The notes beneath the pieces are model-generated. The model made no database searches, was not told the origin of the DNA, and saw only the letters and a program-made list of their open reading frames with translations. A stretch of 64,000 bases of DNA, from contig NZ_FOWR01000002.1 in NCBI RefSeq assembly GCF_900115495.1, positions 157,397 to 221,396 on the forward strand, written 5' to 3'. Source of the DNA: Enterovibrio norvegicus DSM 15893. Its GTDB lineage: Bacteria > Pseudomonadota > Gammaproteobacteria > Enterobacterales > Vibrionaceae. Position 1 is the first letter of the stretch. Each line of letters starts with the position of its first letter. Positions 46,782 through 53,667 of this stretch are shown piece by piece. The position numbers and the translations under genes are program-made.

Positions 46782-47402
46782 GTGGATCTGCTTTCATTAC
46801 TGCTTTTTGTGCCCGCATGTTTTGCTTTGAACATGACACCGGGGCCGAACAATCTACTCGCGATGAACAATGCGCGTTGCTATGGCTTTCGCGCATCAAT
46901 GATTGGGAGCTTAGGACGAATTCTGGATTTTTCTGCAATGATTACTCTGACGGCTTCAGGCTTGGCCGTGATCTTGTATGCCTCTGAAACGGTTTTTTTC
47001 GCCATTAAACTGTTTGGCGCGCTCTATCTTTTCTGGATTGCGTTTCAACTGTGGCGCTCAACTAGCATTCCTGTGACCGATTCTGAACGTCATAAACCGT
47101 TAAAAGCGTTGTTCAAGCAAGAGTTGGCTTTGGCGGCAGGAAACCCGAAGGCAATATTGATATTCACGGCATTTTTACCGCAATTTGTTGATACTTCTGC
47201 AAGCGTGAATACGCAGTTTTTCGTTCTCGGCGTGACATTTCTGGGCCTAGAAATCGCGGCCATTGCGATTTATGCCGTGTTTGGCATTTACCTCAGGCAG
47301 TGGTTTGAACAGCCTAAAATGGCACGATGGTTTAACCGTGGTTGCGCATTTGTTTTAGGGCTTTCCGGTGGGAACTTGCTGTTGATGAATCGGCAGTCAT
47401 GA
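46782..47402 (+). CDS. LysE/RhtB-family amino acid exporter
   Basis: 206 residues with about six membrane segments. The family signature is ACFALNMTPGPNNLLAMNNARCYGFRAS (MTPGPN motif). Members export lysine, homoserine, threonine or other small solutes; the substrate is not evident. Start is GTG at 46782; no clear ribosome binding site precedes it (GAGAAAAGG is near). A terminator follows. Confidence 0.87.
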   Translation: MDLLSLLLFVPACFALNMTPGPNNLLAMNNARCYGFRASMIGSLGRILDFSAMITLTASGLAVILYASETVFFAIKLFGALYLFWIAFQLWRSTSIPVTDSERHKPLKALFKQELALAAGNPKAILIFTAFLPQFVDTSASVNTQFFVLGVTFLGLEIAAIAIYAVFGIYLRQWFEQPKMARWFNRGCAFVLGLSGGNLLLMNRQS

Positions 47403-47417
47403 TTGTTGTTGAGAATT

Positions 47418-47445
47418 GAAAGCCATCCGTTTGGATGGCTTTTTC
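47418..47445. terminator. Terminator between the LysE-type and MBL-fold genes
   Basis: AAAGCCATCC-GTTT-GGATGGCTTTTT hairpin between convergent genes. Confidence 0.87.
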
Positions 47446-47495
47446 GTCTCTGTTTTTTGGTTTCTGGTCTTTTATTTTTGGATCGTGGCTATCGT

Positions 47496-48470
47496 CTATT
47501 TCGCCGACAAATCTCGATAAGCTGCTGGCACGTTCAATGCTGGGTGAACCCAATCACGCAGGGCATAGCCTGTAAACTCTGGCAATTGCACTTTTGCCAC
47601 GGTCTCTTTCAGCGTGAGTCCATCATCAAGTGCCGCTTGAACTTGCGTTTTTACTGCTTCCAGATAGTCGATGTGCCATTGAATATCAGCAGGTGTCATG
47701 GGCGAACCATGTCCCGGTACCACATTGGCATCATCAGGCAGGAAGGCTTTCACTTTTTTCAGTGAATCCAGTGTTTCTAGTAGATGCCCGTCCAAAAGCC
47801 ACGGCAGGGAAGGTTTAACTGTGATGATGGGGTTACCCGTCCACATGGTTTTGGATTCAGCTTCCCACACAAACAAATCACCACCGGTTTGCGCAAAACC
47901 AAAGTCCATAATGTCGACAAGCTTGCCGCCCAAATCAACGGTGATACTGCCACCTGTGCTGATAAGAATATCTGCATCGGTTGGTGTGATGTCTTCAATG
48001 CCTCGACCTTTGCCGAAGTTCTGCATCATAAACTGGGTGTCGTGCTCAAAATGCGTATCGATGTAGTTTTGCGTCACTTGGTGTTGAATGATTTTTGTCT
48101 CTTTCGGTAAGTACATGTTCCCGTAAGAGTGATCACCGTGGAAGCTTGTATTGACCGCGTAAACAATCGGTTTACCCGCTTCGGTTTTGACCATATCTTG
48201 CACTTGCTTGTTCAAGCGCTCGTTCAACATGGTATCAATGATCATGACGCCTTTTTCACCCACGATGAAACCGCCGCTGGTCGCAACAGGTAGGCCTTTG
48301 TTTTCCAATTCTTTAGCGTCAGAAGGGTAGTAAGCGTAAACGCCTTCACCTAGCTTTTCTGAAATGAGTTGTACCTTATTGGCATCCCATACAGGCTCGT
48401 TGGCAAAAGCCGCTGTAGACCCAAAAATGGAGGTGGCGATGAGAGCGGCGCTGATGATTGTTCTTTTCAT
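47496..48470 (-). CDS. Exported MBL-fold protein with degenerate metal site
   Basis: 324 residues with a Sec signal (MKRTIISAALIATSIFGSTAAFA). The metallo-beta-lactamase fold is clear (GGFIVGEKGVMIIDTM, NTSFHGDHSYGN, FAQTGGDLFVW, VVPGHGSP), but canonical ligands are changed: the first His of HxHxDH is Ser109, the His of the HTxGD strand is Gln194, and the bridging Asp is Asn213. His111, Asp113, His114 and the last His remain. A dinuclear zinc site seems unlikely. A divergent LysR gene sits next to it. Confidence 0.88.
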   Translation of the reverse strand: MKRTIISAALIATSIFGSTAAFANEPVWDANKVQLISEKLGEGVYAYYPSDAKELENKGLPVATSGGFIVGEKGVMIIDTMLNERLNKQVQDMVKTEAGKPIVYAVNTSFHGDHSYGNMYLPKETKIIQHQVTQNYIDTHFEHDTQFMMQNFGKGRGIEDITPTDADILISTGGSITVDLGGKLVDIMDFGFAQTGGDLFVWEAESKTMWTGNPIITVKPSLPWLLDGHLLETLDSLKKVKAFLPDDANVVPGHGSPMTPADIQWHIDYLEAVKTQVQAALDDGLTLKETVAKVQLPEFTGYALRDWVHPALNVPAAYRDLSAK

Positions 48471-48499
48471 GTTTATCGTCCTTTTTGTTTACTTCCTGA

Positions 48500-48579
48500 A
48501 CATTCCTTGGAAGTATAAGAATGTACTAATGGAGAATAAACCAGCATTCAGACAAATGAATGTTCTCTAAAATAGAACA
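48500..48579. promoter_or_regulatory. Three inverted repeats in the MBL/LysR divergent region
   Basis: Within 80 bases are ACATTC-N13-GAATGT (48500-48524), CATTC-N8-GAATG (48545-48562) and TGTTCT-N7-AGAACA (48561-48579). Two share the same half-site. They are suitable binding sites for the LysR regulator. Confidence 0.5.
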
Positions 48580-48591
48580 ATTGAGGAAAGA

Positions 48592-49518
48592 ATGGATAAG
48601 TTCACCAACATGGAAACCTTTGTTCATGTCGTGGAGTTCGGGAGCATCAGTGGCGCTGCTGAACATATGGAAATCGCAAAGTCAGCAGTCAGTAGGCGCT
48701 TGAAAGAGCTAGAGACTTATCTCAATGTGCAGCTTTTTCATCGTACAACACGCTCCATGCAGCCGACTGATACAGGCAAGGCGTACTACGCGTTTTGTCT
48801 GAGAATACTTGAAGACCTACGTGAAGCTGAACATGCGACGGCACAAGCGCATTGTGTGCTTAAAGGACCACTCAAAGTCGCGATGCCTTCTACATTTGGT
48901 GTCATGCACATGAGTGCGGCAATCAATGATTTCTTGGTTGAGCACCCTCACATTGAGTTTGAACTGGATTTCAACGACAGGCAGGTAGATCTGATTCAAG
49001 AAGGCTATGACTTAGCCATTCGTATTGCGGATTTGCCGGATTCCACGCTACTTGCTCGTCGATTTGCACCGGTGAAACATGTGATTTGCGCTAGTCCGTC
49101 TTACCTCGAAAAACATGGGACGCCGACGTGTCTCGATCAGCTTTCTGAGCATCAATGCCTGACGTATAGCTTGAGCAAAGACTCTCATCACTGGCGAGTA
49201 AAAACGACCGATGGCGTGCAGAAAAAAGTGAAGATAAACACCATATTGAAGGCCAGCAGCGGGGAGTATTTATTGTCTGCTGCGGTGTCAGGGCTTGGGA
49301 TCGCGCATTTACCTACCTTTGTCGTGTCTGACGCCATCAAACGCGGTGAGTTAGTGCCGATTCTAGACGGTTGCGGGTTTAATGAACTTAACGCTTACGC
49401 GGTTTATCCGCAAACGCGTCACCTATCTCGTCGTGTAAGAATCTTCATAGATTTCCTTGTTCAGCGCTTTGAAGGCACGCCGTACTGGGACGAGTTAGAT
49501 CTCAGTGAGCCTCGTTAA
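48592..49518 (+). CDS. LysR-family transcriptional regulator
   Basis: 308 residues. HTH in METFVHVVEFGSISGAAEHMEIAKSAVSRRLKELE; effector domain starts at LKGPLKVAMP, and includes DLAIRIADLPDSTLLARRF, as in the CrgA/AaeR-like LysR group. It is divergent from the MBL-fold gene, which it probably controls through the inverted repeats between them. The effector is unknown. Confidence 0.88.
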   Translation: MDKFTNMETFVHVVEFGSISGAAEHMEIAKSAVSRRLKELETYLNVQLFHRTTRSMQPTDTGKAYYAFCLRILEDLREAEHATAQAHCVLKGPLKVAMPSTFGVMHMSAAINDFLVEHPHIEFELDFNDRQVDLIQEGYDLAIRIADLPDSTLLARRFAPVKHVICASPSYLEKHGTPTCLDQLSEHQCLTYSLSKDSHHWRVKTTDGVQKKVKINTILKASSGEYLLSAAVSGLGIAHLPTFVVSDAIKRGELVPILDGCGFNELNAYAVYPQTRHLSRRVRIFIDFLVQRFEGTPYWDELDLSEPR

Positions 49519-49556
49519 CGTAATCAAAGGGTTAGCATGTCAAACAGGATGACAAC

Positions 49557-50171
49557 ATGAACAACCAACAGATTCTGATGCAGTTCGAACAACGTTTTCG
49601 AAACGTGTTCAGTCTGACAGATGAAGAATGGCAAGCGTTCGCGAACCAAAGCGTGGTGCGAATCGTTGCCAAAGGTGATGCACTTTTTAATGCGGGAGAC
49701 GTTGCTGATAAGGTACGTTTCGTGTGTTCCGGTACCTTGTGTAACTTCTATCTCACGCCAGATGGAAACCGCAGGAATAAATCATTTCTTCAGGCGGGCG
49801 AAGTGTCTGCGTGCTTGTCATCATTTGCGCGAGGACTACCCGCCCGATTTAGCTGTGAAGCGCTAACAGATGCCGTCTGTGTTGAAGTCTCAGCAAAAGC
49901 GTTGAAGGCATTGAGCGAATCGACTGTGGGTTGGCAAAATGCGTTTCTACAAATGGTCACCGTGCTTGCTTTGAAAAAAGAAGCCCGCGAAGCCGACCTT
50001 TTATTGCTGTCATCCACTGAGCTGTATACACAGTTCCTTGAAACCCATTCAGCGCTTGCACAATCGTTGGCGAACTATCACATCGCGTCTTATCTCGGTA
50101 TCACTGAGGTATCACTCTCCCGCATCCGCGCCAAACTCGGTGTGCAGCATACGTATACCCGAACAACCTGA
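49557..50171 (+). CDS. Crp/Fnr-family regulator
   Basis: 204 residues. An N-terminal cyclic-nucleotide-binding-like beta roll (ALFNAGDVADKVRFVCSGTLCNFYLTPDG) is followed by a dimer helix and a short C-terminal HTH (IASYLGITEVSLSRIRAKLG). It lacks the Fnr cysteine set and the full cAMP-binding motif, so the signal is unknown. Its stop codon sits inside a perfect palindrome. The gene precedes the SDR-DUF2141-VTT run in the same direction and may regulate it. Confidence 0.87.
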   Translation: MNNQQILMQFEQRFRNVFSLTDEEWQAFANQSVVRIVAKGDALFNAGDVADKVRFVCSGTLCNFYLTPDGNRRNKSFLQAGEVSACLSSFARGLPARFSCEALTDAVCVEVSAKALKALSESTVGWQNAFLQMVTVLALKKEAREADLLLLSSTELYTQFLETHSALAQSLANYHIASYLGITEVSLSRIRAKLGVQHTYTRTT

Positions 50172-50189
50172 ATCTTCAGGTTGTTCGGG
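50158..50189. repeat. Perfect 15-bp-arm palindrome at the stop of the Crp/Fnr gene
   Basis: Left arm CCCGAACAACCTGAA and right arm TTCAGGTTGTTCGGG are separated by TC. The TGA stop is in the left arm. There is no T-run in either direction, so it may be a rho-assisted terminator or an RNA-stabilising hairpin. Confidence 0.75.
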
Positions 50190-50301
50190 GCTATCAGTGG
50201 CACTAAAAAAGAAAATCGCCGATTTTAACCTTTGTTAAGGTGTCGGTTTTCTCACCTCGATATTCTGGCTTCAATTCAATGAAGAAAGGAAGCCAGCCAG
50301 C

Positions 50302-51033
50302 ATGAAACTTATCAACAAAGCCATTGTATTAACCGGGGGAACTGCCGGTATTGGTCGACAACTGGTCGAGCAACTTGCCGAACACAACCAAATTATTGTG
50401 CTGGGGCGCGACCAAGCCAAGCTCGACGAACTCAAAGCGCAGCAGCCTTCGGTGATGACATTTCAGGTCGATTTGTCTGATGTTAAGCGTGTTCATCACG
50501 TGGCCAAATCCATTGCGTTAACGCTCCCGACGGTTGATGTGTTGGTGAACAACGCAGCAGTGCAGTTTATGCCCAAATTTAACGATGAAACCTTCCATTT
50601 CGATACCATTCAGCGCGAAGTCGACACCAACTTTACGTCGGTGTGTGCACTGATCCACGGGCTAATGCCTTCGCTTTCTTCGTCCACGTCATCCCGTATC
50701 GTCAACATTAACTCTGCGCTTGGCTTGGTGCCCAAAACCTCATCTGCGGTTTATTGCGCGACGAAGGGCGCACTCAACATTTTTTCTCAAAGTTTACGAT
50801 ATCAATTCGAAGGGTCAGCCATTGGTGTTCAACAAGCCTTTCTGCCGTTAGTGGACACAGCAATGACCACAGGACGAGGCAAGGGAAAGATTTCTGCGTC
50901 AGCGGCGGCTTCTGAAATTATTTCGGGTATCGAGAAGGGAAGCAAAGATTTTGATATTGGGATGACGCGAGTACTCAGAGTCCTGCTCGCTATTGCGCCT
51001 TTTGCTGCGAAAAGATTGTTGAAGGGGGCGTAA
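50302..51033 (+). CDS. Short-chain dehydrogenase/reductase
   Basis: 243 residues, classical SDR: NAD(P)-binding TGGTAGIG, NNAA motif (VLVNNAAVQF), catalytic Ser in NINSALGLV and Tyr-x3-Lys in YCATKGAL. It resembles DltE-type SDRs. The substrate is unknown. Its stop is directly followed by the ATG of the DUF2141 gene, so the two are coupled. Confidence 0.87.
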   Translation: MKLINKAIVLTGGTAGIGRQLVEQLAEHNQIIVLGRDQAKLDELKAQQPSVMTFQVDLSDVKRVHHVAKSIALTLPTVDVLVNNAAVQFMPKFNDETFHFDTIQREVDTNFTSVCALIHGLMPSLSSSTSSRIVNINSALGLVPKTSSAVYCATKGALNIFSQSLRYQFEGSAIGVQQAFLPLVDTAMTTGRGKGKISASAAASEIISGIEKGSKDFDIGMTRVLRVLLAIAPFAAKRLLKGA

Positions 51034-51480
51034 ATGTCGTTGAAACAGGCCGTTATTAGCATGATTTTAGGGGGAATGTCGATGAGTGTTAATGCGTTAG
51101 AAAACAGCGTGGAAATTCGGGTCAAAGGGATCGAGACGAGCCGTCCAGGGCAAATTTTGGTGATGCTATTTCAAGAGGAAGGGTTTCCTAAACAGCACGA
51201 TAAAGCGTTAGAAATTAAGCCTTACCCAGCGACAGATGCGGAACGTTCGGTTGTGTTTGAAAACGTGCCTGAACGGTTTGCCATTAAGGTGCTTCATGAT
51301 GAAGACGAAGATGGCAAAGTCACCAAAAATTGGACGGGTATCCTCCCAAAAGAAGGGTTGGGGTTTTCCAACGGCGCGCGCATTACCTTCAAAGCGCCAA
51401 GCTTTTCTAGCGCTCTTTTGACCGTGGCAGATATTGAAGAAAGCAATGCGCCACATGACATCACAATGCGTTATCCATAG
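51034..51480 (+). CDS. DUF2141 exported protein
   Basis: 148 residues. Sec signal peptide (LKQAVISMILGGMSMSVNA, cut before LENS). The mature DUF2141 domain has VEIRVKGIETSRPGQILVMLFQEEGFP, and FAIKVLHDEDEDGKVTKNWTGILPKEGLGFSNGA, a conserved block. It is presumably periplasmic with a beta-sandwich fold; function unknown. Coupled to the SDR gene, and 9 bases before the VTT gene. Confidence 0.87.
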   Translation: MSLKQAVISMILGGMSMSVNALENSVEIRVKGIETSRPGQILVMLFQEEGFPKQHDKALEIKPYPATDAERSVVFENVPERFAIKVLHDEDEDGKVTKNWTGILPKEGLGFSNGARITFKAPSFSSALLTVADIEESNAPHDITMRYP

Positions 51481-51489
51481 GACGGATTT

Positions 51490-52155
51490 ATGACATCACT
51501 ACTTAAACTGATGGGCTTGATGGCAGCCTTTTTTGCCTCGACGTTTTTAGTTGCCAATACCATGGGGTGGCTGACAATCGATCAAATAGAATCATGGCTA
51601 ACACAGGCCAATACACTCAATGCCGTGACCGTCGCGGCGATCGTTATTGCTCTGCTGTTTCTGGATCTCTTCATCGCCGTGCCAACACTGTCGATTATGT
51701 TGTTAGGTGGGTATTTTGCGGGGGCAACGGTCGGTGGGCTAGCTGCCTTTACCGGTACCTTACTTGCGGGCATCGGGGGCTACGTATTGAGCGCTATCTA
51801 TGGCGACAAGCTGGTCAATGTGGTGGTTCGCGACGAAGAAAAACGCCACGCGCTTCGCGCTCAGTTTTGTCGTCATGGGGTGATGATGATTCTGCTCTCT
51901 CGCGCCATGCCAATTCTGCCTGAAGTGACGGCGTGTATGTCAGGCATAAGCCGCATGAAATTTTCAACGTTCTTAGTGGCGTGGTGCACTGTGAATCTGC
52001 CATATACCTTTATTGCCGCTTATGCAGGATCAATCAGTACATTAGAAAACCCAAAGCCTGCCATTTTGACCGCTATTGGTTTCACCGTGTTCTTCTGGTT
52101 GGGTTGGGGAATGCTAAAACGTTTTTCGTTGAAAACGCCACTTAAAGCAGACTAA
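51490..52155 (+). CDS. VTT-domain (TVP38/TMEM64, DedA-like) membrane protein
   Basis: 221 residues with about five hydrophobic segments. The VTT/SNARE-associated core is visible: PTLSIMLLGGYFAGATVGGLAAFTGTLLAGIGGY, followed by RHGVMMILLSRAMPILPEVTACMSGISRMKFSTFLVAW (F/Y-x-R.. xxP-type motif). Such proteins act in lipid flipping or membrane homeostasis. It ends the SDR-DUF2141-VTT operon. Confidence 0.88.
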   Translation: MTSLLKLMGLMAAFFASTFLVANTMGWLTIDQIESWLTQANTLNAVTVAAIVIALLFLDLFIAVPTLSIMLLGGYFAGATVGGLAAFTGTLLAGIGGYVLSAIYGDKLVNVVVRDEEKRHALRAQFCRHGVMMILLSRAMPILPEVTACMSGISRMKFSTFLVAWCTVNLPYTFIAAYAGSISTLENPKPAILTAIGFTVFFWLGWGMLKRFSLKTPLKAD

Positions 52156-52288
52156 GCGAAGCCTACGACCAAAAGAGTGTATTGATTTTGGGATTTCACG
52201 GTTTTTCGACCATCGAAGATCTATATTTTACGAGAGGAAGTCTTTCTAATTCAGAACAAAATTGACTCTTTTATGGTAGGCGCGGCTT

Positions 52289-53584
52289 TTGAAATTGAAT
52301 ATGGTACTGGATAACAAAAAGACTATTTTAGTATTGGCTCTCGTCTTGTTGAGCTTTATTGGCATAGGGAGTTTGTTGCCTGAGGAACTGACGCTGCAAC
52401 GCTGGGTTGCGGCGTTTTTCGCAGCGAATGCACTGGTGGCGATGGCATTGACCTTTGTGTTGTCTACGCGGCTTGAGATCCTCGAAACAATCTTTAGGGG
52501 GCTAGATCGCGTCTATAAAGCGCACCGTTGGGCGGGCATGTGGTCCGTGTTTTCCATCTTTATGCATTGGTGGTTAGTACCACAATCGGAAACGCCGCGT
52601 GATGAATCAAGCTTGATGGAGATTGGTTCTGATACCGGAGAGTGGGCAACGTGGCTGTTGCTCGCGCTGGTGGTTATCAGCTTTATGCGCATCTTGCCGT
52701 ATCACCTATGGCGGTGGAGCCATCGCCTGATGGGCTTGGTGTTTTTCGTGTCTGTCTTCCATTACTTGTTTGCCGTTAGACCTTTCCAATTGTTTTCGCC
52801 AGCCGGCATTGCGATGAACGTTACCGCCATTGTGGGGTTGGCGGCGTGGTGGTATTACGCGTTTGGTAAATCAACGAGTAAACACCATCTTGCCAAAGTG
52901 CAGAATGTGAAGAAAGAAAACGGTGTGGTGAGCTTTGAAGCTAAGCCCCTTCAAGGCAGGCCAACGTGGAATGCAGGCCAATTCGCATTCATCTCCGTAC
53001 TTCATCATGAAAAGATCGCCAAAGAACCGCATCCATTTACGATTGCGAGCAGCCAACATCAAGGTGTTGCGCGTTTTTCTGTTGCTGGGCTTGGGGATTA
53101 CACCAAAACCTTGTATGACCATTTAAGCAATGGTGACATGGTGCGTTTGGACATGCCTTATGGTCGATTCAAGCTGAACCGCTCGTCGTCACCGCAAGTT
53201 TGGATGGGTTCAGGGATCGGTATCACGCCTTTTGTTGCTTGGCTTCAAGAGCTTAATTACACCGGTGCTTTAACATCAAAACCGTGTCCGAATGTGGTGC
53301 TGTATTACTTGGTGAAAAATGCAGAGGCTGCGATTTTTGCCGAGGAGCTGCAACAGCTCACTGAAAACTTGCCGTCTGTGACATTGAAGATTGTCTATTC
53401 CGAAGAAGGGCGCATCACGCCGGAACGCATTGCGGATGATCTCAACGGCAATGTCGACAATGCCGAGCTGTATTTCTGCGGAAACCCTGAGGTGAGAAAA
53501 GCCATGCAAGAAGGCTTGGAGTCTCTTGGTATGCCGAAAAACAACACGCATTACGAATTGTTCGATTTCCGCGGAGCGATATAA
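52289..53584 (+). CDS. Ferric-reductase-like transmembrane flavoprotein
   Basis: 431 residues from a TTG at 52289 (427 from the ATG at 52301; neither has a strong ribosome binding site). Six membrane segments contain paired histidines for heme (VYKAHRWAGMWSVFSIFMHWW and LWRWSHRLMGLVFFVSVFHY). The C-terminal half is a ferredoxin-reductase-type FAD/NAD(P) domain with HPFTIAS (FAD) and GSGIGITPF and YFCGNP (NAD). It moves electrons across the inner membrane, with the acceptor unknown. It is convergent with the RTX gene. Confidence 0.87.
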   Translation: MKLNMVLDNKKTILVLALVLLSFIGIGSLLPEELTLQRWVAAFFAANALVAMALTFVLSTRLEILETIFRGLDRVYKAHRWAGMWSVFSIFMHWWLVPQSETPRDESSLMEIGSDTGEWATWLLLALVVISFMRILPYHLWRWSHRLMGLVFFVSVFHYLFAVRPFQLFSPAGIAMNVTAIVGLAAWWYYAFGKSTSKHHLAKVQNVKKENGVVSFEAKPLQGRPTWNAGQFAFISVLHHEKIAKEPHPFTIASSQHQGVARFSVAGLGDYTKTLYDHLSNGDMVRLDMPYGRFKLNRSSSPQVWMGSGIGITPFVAWLQELNYTGALTSKPCPNVVLYYLVKNAEAAIFAEELQQLTENLPSVTLKIVYSEEGRITPERIADDLNGNVDNAELYFCGNPEVRKAMQEGLESLGMPKNNTHYELFDFRGAI

Positions 53585-53611
53585 GGTTTCACACTGCTCG
53601 AAACAGCAAAG

Positions 53612-53647
53612 AAAAGCACAATCCCCGAACAGGGATTGTGCTTTTTT
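53612..53647. terminator. Terminator between the reductase and RTX genes
   Basis: AAAAGCACAATCCC and GGGATTGTGCTTTT form a 14-bp perfect stem with a 6-base loop and T-runs both ways. Confidence 0.9.
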
Positions 53648-53667
53648 ATCAGTGAGGTTTAGGGGCA

